Position numbers and translations under genes: made by a program. A stretch of 64,000 nt of DNA from Glebionis coronaria (taxonomy: Eukaryota; Streptophyta; Magnoliopsida; Asterales; Asteraceae), in assembly GCA_025667525.1 (NCBI GenBank), contig CM046874.1:664472963-664536962 (forward strand), given 5' to 3'. This document shows positions 59,367 through 64,000 of the stretch, piece by piece. The notes under the pieces are model-generated. The model was not told the origin of the DNA and made no database searches. It was given only the letters and a program-made list of their open reading frames with translations. Each line of letters begins with the position of its first letter. Within the stretch, counting starts at the first letter, position 1.

Positions 59367-61180
59367 ACCATTACCGTACCCTCACGCAATGCTAGAATAA
59401 AGTATCGTAGCACCTCCAAAATTTATTCTTATTTACTTTATTGAATGATAAACTAGCTACACTACTACTATTGCTATTACTACTTGCGTTTTAGACATAA
59501 TGTATGATTTTCATCGCAAAATGGGACGTTTAGGTTCATAGAATAAGAACACGTGAATGCTTTGTTAGAAATAATTTCATCGTCCTCGATTTTCACTCCA
59601 ATTCCATGCTAAGCGTGTAACGAGATCATTGTCATTATAAGTTAGTAATGCTAACATTACTCATATGCCCTAATCACGTACTTATCCTCCCATTATTCCT
59701 AAGTTGTATCTCTTTTATTTTATTTTGTTTTGAATGTTTCACGAGGATACATTGTTTGACTTATGCGATAATAGAGATTTAGGTCTAAAAATAGAGTCCT
59801 AACGGTGTAACTAAGACCATCAAATCAATAACCCCTCCTAATAGACAACGATGTTAAAAAATTAAGTTGACAAGAAGAATCGATAAACACGATTTTATAA
59901 CGGTTTTGAACATGAGACTTATTACCAAGACATTTATACGCCCCCTAACGGAAGGGCCTTGTTATCTTTGGTTTACCTCCATCTTTTATTCAACTTCGCC
60001 ATGAAGCTTTTATTATGACTTCGGTCTTGCCTTGCCTTTTATTATCCGCCTCATCGGTGGTTTTATTAGCCAAATACGTATATCATCACGCTAAAGCGAA
60101 TTTTGGATCTTTAAAGCTTCGAAGATTAAGGCTTGATTCACTTTCAGTTTTGCATAGATTTTTCGGCCTTGTGGGGCTTCAAATTGTTTGCTAGATTTAG
60201 GTGAGCACTTAAAATCTTATTATTGGGTGAAGCTTTCGATTATTCGGGTGCCAATACTTCAAAACCGTGACGCTGGCGATATCTTAATGTCTTCCCAATT
60301 TAATTACACGGAAGCTACTAGAAAAGACTAGAAACCCAACAATCCTAACTAAACCGCTAAGTCAATATTTATTAAGCAAAAAATATTTACAAGCGAAGGG
60401 AGAATAAGCAAACAACGAGAACACATGAGTTTTTGAAAGAATACGAGTACTCTACGTTTAGCATAGTAACTTATAATTAACTCTATCATTTCTCGTCCTC
60501 ATTTAAGAGACTTAGCCTAATGTGTAGTTAAGGAATCAAAGCTAAGTGCTCAACACGCACGGTCGAGTCAAAAATTACTCTTATTCTCGCCATCGGAAAA
60601 CCTACATTCGTGTCTTCAAACACTTATAAAACATGAGAAAAATTTTAAAATTTGGCCATTTTTAGCCTTATTTTGCAACAAAAACGATAACAAAAAGATA
60701 AACTTTAGAAAGCGTGAAAGTTTGGCAAGGCAAGTATCTATTCACCCCCCATACTAAAGTTAAACATTTTCCTCAATGTTTCGAGTCTAGGGGTGCAAAC
60801 ACCCCCATACTAGAGACGTAGTCGAATGCCTAATCTAGCATGGAAAGGGTGTAACCAATAAATTAATAGCCGTTTATGAAGTGTGCTAAAAACCTACGGT
60901 TAGAACAATCAAGGATATATCATGGATATTGAGAAATGTCTCCAAAGAAAATGATCGAGTGCTCCCATAAAACGAACACGAGAGGCTCCAATCGTGAAGA
61001 TCATGATCTAAAAACCACAATGCACAAACAACCACGAAACAAAGGTTGGAAGGGCACAAATCCCCACACGTAAGCTACATTAGAAAGCGATAATATGTAC
61101 ATAGGATAAGCATGGGACTCCCCCACGAGGCACCTCGTTTTTGATTACCGAGTCATGAGCTCGACTCGATACCCTCAATA
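59367..61180 (-). other. 3' non-coding region of the Athila-type element
   Basis: 1.8 kb between pol and LTR without a frame of 60 codons on either strand. Athila elements often carry an envelope-like gene here; none is visible. Confidence 0.6.
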
Positions 61181-61282
61181 CTAATTATCATTGGGGAAGG
61201 TGATTTGGTCGAGGTAGTTCAAGGATGGAACTTCCCCGCCAAAGTAGTGCTTCAACCTATGTCCATTCACCTTGAAGTTAGG
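61181..61282 (-). pseudogene. pol: C-terminal end of Athila-type integrase
   Basis: The last 33 codons read PNFKVNGHRLKHYFGGE then VPSLNYLDQITFPNDN and TAG at 61183-61181. The FKVNGHRLK-Y stretch is the usual end of Athila polyproteins. The upstream part is cut off by the LTR at 61283, so this is only a fragment. Confidence 0.72.
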
Positions 61283-64000
61283 TGTGACAATCCGTCAATT
61301 TACGATTGATATTTTATTCTCAAATATTATTTGAAAATATTATTTTAATGTTACAATATGAACTCACTTATTTTTGGGAAGAAATTTGGATTTACGTCTT
61401 GAAGTAGCATCGACTACGTCTAAACCGGAGGATTCAACGTTACGTGCTTACGTTTACATACACCGTTTTTGGTGACAGTCTGACGTTTTAGAAAATAAAT
61501 TTATCCGTGAATATTATTTTGGAGTTTTAAATTTGTGTTGGTTCATAAACTCACAAATTTACGAGAAGAGACTAGGACTTACGATTTTATTTTAACGTCC
61601 TTTACGACTAAACCGGAAACCCTAGGATTACGTATTTACGTTTTCGAACTCTATTTTTGATGAAACAATTTTTACTAGATTCGTTTTGTGCCGTTGATCC
61701 ATAATTTATAAAAACGTTTTTCGTAAAACGACCCGAGGGCACGCAAATCGAGGAAACTAGAATCGAGGAGTACCCGTAATTAAATGGGGATGAGACAAGT
61801 GGGACACTTGCCCCACCCCCACAAACCCATGGCTAGACTTAGCCACATAACCCATGTGTTGTCAAAAACTTCACAAGGAAGCTAAGACACTTGTCTTATA
61901 ACTCCCCAAAACCATTTCACAAAACCATTTCCTCTCATTTCCTCCATGCAAAACAACCAAAATCCTCTCTTCCTCTCTCTTTGATTTCGTCCCACTCTCA
62001 CACAAAACACCCCATTTGATCTAAATTTAACAACAAACTATTGTTATAACTTACATATGTTAATCTCCTTCCAAAGAGATGAAGATTGGTGCAAGTTTTA
62101 ACATCCAAGGAGAAGTTTCTATGGAGTCTTGGGGCTGATTTCTCAAGGAGTTTTCATGAAGAACAAGGGCTGATTTTTGGAGGAATCTACAAATACTTGG
62201 TGATCCTAGAAGTGGTGTTGATATCTCATAAGATTGGTTACCCAAAACCATGTCTTGTTCATCCAAAAGCTCATCATTTCATCACTTTGGTGGTATAAAG
62301 ATTGTCCTCCTCATCTTCTTGTTATTTTGATTATGTAAACATGTATTTTATTTCCTATTGTATATGTATATGATGATTATATGATGATAAAAATGTTATG
62401 TGGGGATTTGGTGTTGATAAACATGATTAAAAAGGTGAAAAACTATAAAGAACAAGGCTAAAATCTTGCTTAAAAGTGATGGCTGTATAAAACAGCAAAG
62501 AAACAGGTCATGGACTGATAAAATGATGAAGTAGAATCCATTTACAGTAAGCTATATGTCTTGTACACATGTGAGAGTTGGCCATGCAATGGAATCATTG
62601 TAATGAGTGAGATATGATCAAAACAAGTTTAAGGTACAAATCTGAGTTCACTGTTTTGGACGATTTTTAGAAAATACTTAGAAGATGATTCAACAGTAGA
62701 TATAGAAGAGTTAAATGTAGCACATATCATGTAGTTTATGTGATAAACATTTGAGCTTCTATCTCCATATAGAACTCAAGATATGGCAGTTTTGGTGAAA
62801 ATGAAAATAAAAATCAGATTTTGGAAATTAAAGAATAATAGTATTATATAAGCACTCTAAATTTTATTGTATAAAATGTAAAGTTAAAACCCACTAACTT
62901 ATGGATTTTATTTATATAAATATGTAAAAGGTTAAATAAGTGTATAAATTATAAAAATGGTAGTGAAATAATACTTATAAGTAATAAAAACTATAAACTT
63001 GATTTGTACGACTTTTTCGGCTATTACCGTAAAATTAACGTTTTTGTTAAATAAAACTTAGACGGTTGGACCCGTCTAATGTAAACTTTATAAAACTTAT
63101 ATACTGATATATAAACATGTATAACAAGTAAAAACTGATAAAACCCGAACTATATAACATACGGACATTAACGGACTAAATTAACGTTATTGGACTAATA
63201 ATTGGATTAAATAAGATAAACACTTATAAAAAGAACTTATTGGGCTTAACCCATTTGGGCCCAACTTGTAAAGTTTAAATACTGATAATATAAGTGTAAA
63301 ATGGATTAAAACAAGTTAAAGAACTTATAATAAGTTTATTGGACTTAAAACGTGTCAATAGGTAAAACTGGTAAGCTAGTATAAAAGTTACCGACATATA
63401 ACACTAAAATGAGTAAACGAGAATATGTAAACCCACTTGATCATCATATATATATAATCATCATATGTATACATAATTGTTATTTTTATAAAGTCATTGG
63501 ACATGAGTCTAAGAAGAGTATTATTTGTCTAGGTTTCCGTGATTGAAGCACGTACCGTAATCCAAATCGCCGATAATCGCCTTCCCACATCAACGTGAGT
63601 TCATAGCCTCGCACTCTTTTAAATGTTTTATAAATGTTTTATAAACCCGCGAGGGAGATAACATGTTGGTTTTTATAAAAATAGGACACCATTTGTCCCG
63701 ATTGCTTGTTTATTGATTTGGACCCGAATGATTGTATGACCCGATTGTATGACCCTATGAATGATTAAAGGACCCGATAGATGAAATAAAAATGGATTAT
63801 TAAAGTTAGGTTATGTCACTAAAAGTCCCATTAGCATGAATTGTGAACTACCGGGATTTGGTAGACGCTTATGCATTTAATAGTACTATTTGGGGACGAT
63901 CACCCCAGTTCGTGCCTTGATGGTTGATCCCCGTCGTGCCACATTGATTGGTAAGCGAATTTATGTATGAGAAGATTTCCATAGCGTGACCTTTGTGACG
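61283..64000. repeat. Gypsy-type LTR or element start, open at the window edge
   Basis: It starts TGTGACAATCC exactly where the Athila frame breaks. Over 2.7 kb there is no recognised coding sequence. Two related segments near 61330-61460 and 61510-61640 (sharing GGATTTACG/GGACTTACG, CTAAACCGGA, TTACGT) suggest an internal duplication. A pyrimidine-rich stretch at 61960-61990 and a 70-codon frame at 62086 are not taken as genes. Its end and orientation cannot be set without the next bases. Confidence 0.55.

Larger units (their letters stand above)
40675..61282 (-). mobile_element. Athila-type Ty3/gypsy element with tandem LTRs, 5' part not in window
   Basis: From the right on the - strand: end of the integrase frame (61282-61181), about 1.8 kb of 3' non-coding sequence, a polypurine tract, then two 4-kb LTR copies in tandem (59349 to 44667, and 44666 to 40675). 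The integrase C-terminal wording FKVNGHRLKHYFGGE is typical of Athila. The inner LTR holds the composite X insertion. No envelope-like frame was found between pol and the LTR. Confidence 0.7.

Noticed and set aside
62086..62298. 70-codon + strand frame with an opposite 68-codon frame
   Set aside because: No domain, inside a probable LTR.

Overview
This window looks like a gene-poor, AT-rich block of plant nuclear DNA made almost wholly of nested retrotransposons. No host gene, rRNA, conventional tRNA or CRISPR array was found. Several Gag signatures (a C-x2-C-x2-C-V-F...NHD-x2-C module, the CCHC knuckle style, the RT/IN wording) recall elements common in the daisy family (Asteraceae). That family call is inference from memory.

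Layout. 1-8148: the right part of a Ty3/gypsy Tat-lineage element on the + strand, with pol (PR end, RT, RNase H, extra archaeal-type RNase H, integrase), then a convergent, spliced antisense gene of the 'putative gypsy type transposon' kind, a polypurine tract and the 3' LTR. It sits inside a Ty1/copia element on the - strand ('copia-1', 8149-30314), whose 5' LTR is 29833-30314 and whose RT half lies left of the window. Copia-1 is also split by a PIF/Harbinger-like DNA element carrying only a Myb-like ORF (10531-12340) and by a 15-kb Tekay/Del-type chromovirus with 3.2-3.4 kb LTRs (13725-28849). The chromovirus itself carries a young 2.9-kb non-autonomous LTR element in gag (20626-23514).

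Copia-1 sits in a Helitron relic (30315-31459), which a second complete but dead copia element (31460-37517, 5-bp duplication AATAT) interrupts. A spacer with tandem repeats follows (37518-38294), then a truncated gypsy-type LTR (38295-40674). From 40675 to 61282 lies an Athila-type element on the - strand with two roughly 4-kb LTRs joined head to tail and no internal domain between them. The inner LTR is split at its TATA box by a composite 10.7-kb insertion (47449-58113) flanked by a 33-bp duplication. That insertion is a Gag-only LTR family ('X') with a 17-bp minisatellite, a long Gag frame, no pol, and a downstream array of repeated stem-loops. The Athila pol end at 61181-61282 is cut by another gypsy-type LTR (61283 to the window end).

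How it works together: nothing here acts as a host pathway. Autonomous-type elements (Tat, copia-1, chromovirus, copia-2, Athila) are all broken by stops, frameshifts or catalytic changes. The two youngest-looking insertions (near-identical LTR pairs) lack pol and would need enzymes supplied in trans. The most notable signal is the stem-loop array at 52535-53535: pairing is kept while the sequence changes between repeat units, which suggests selection on nucleic-acid structure.
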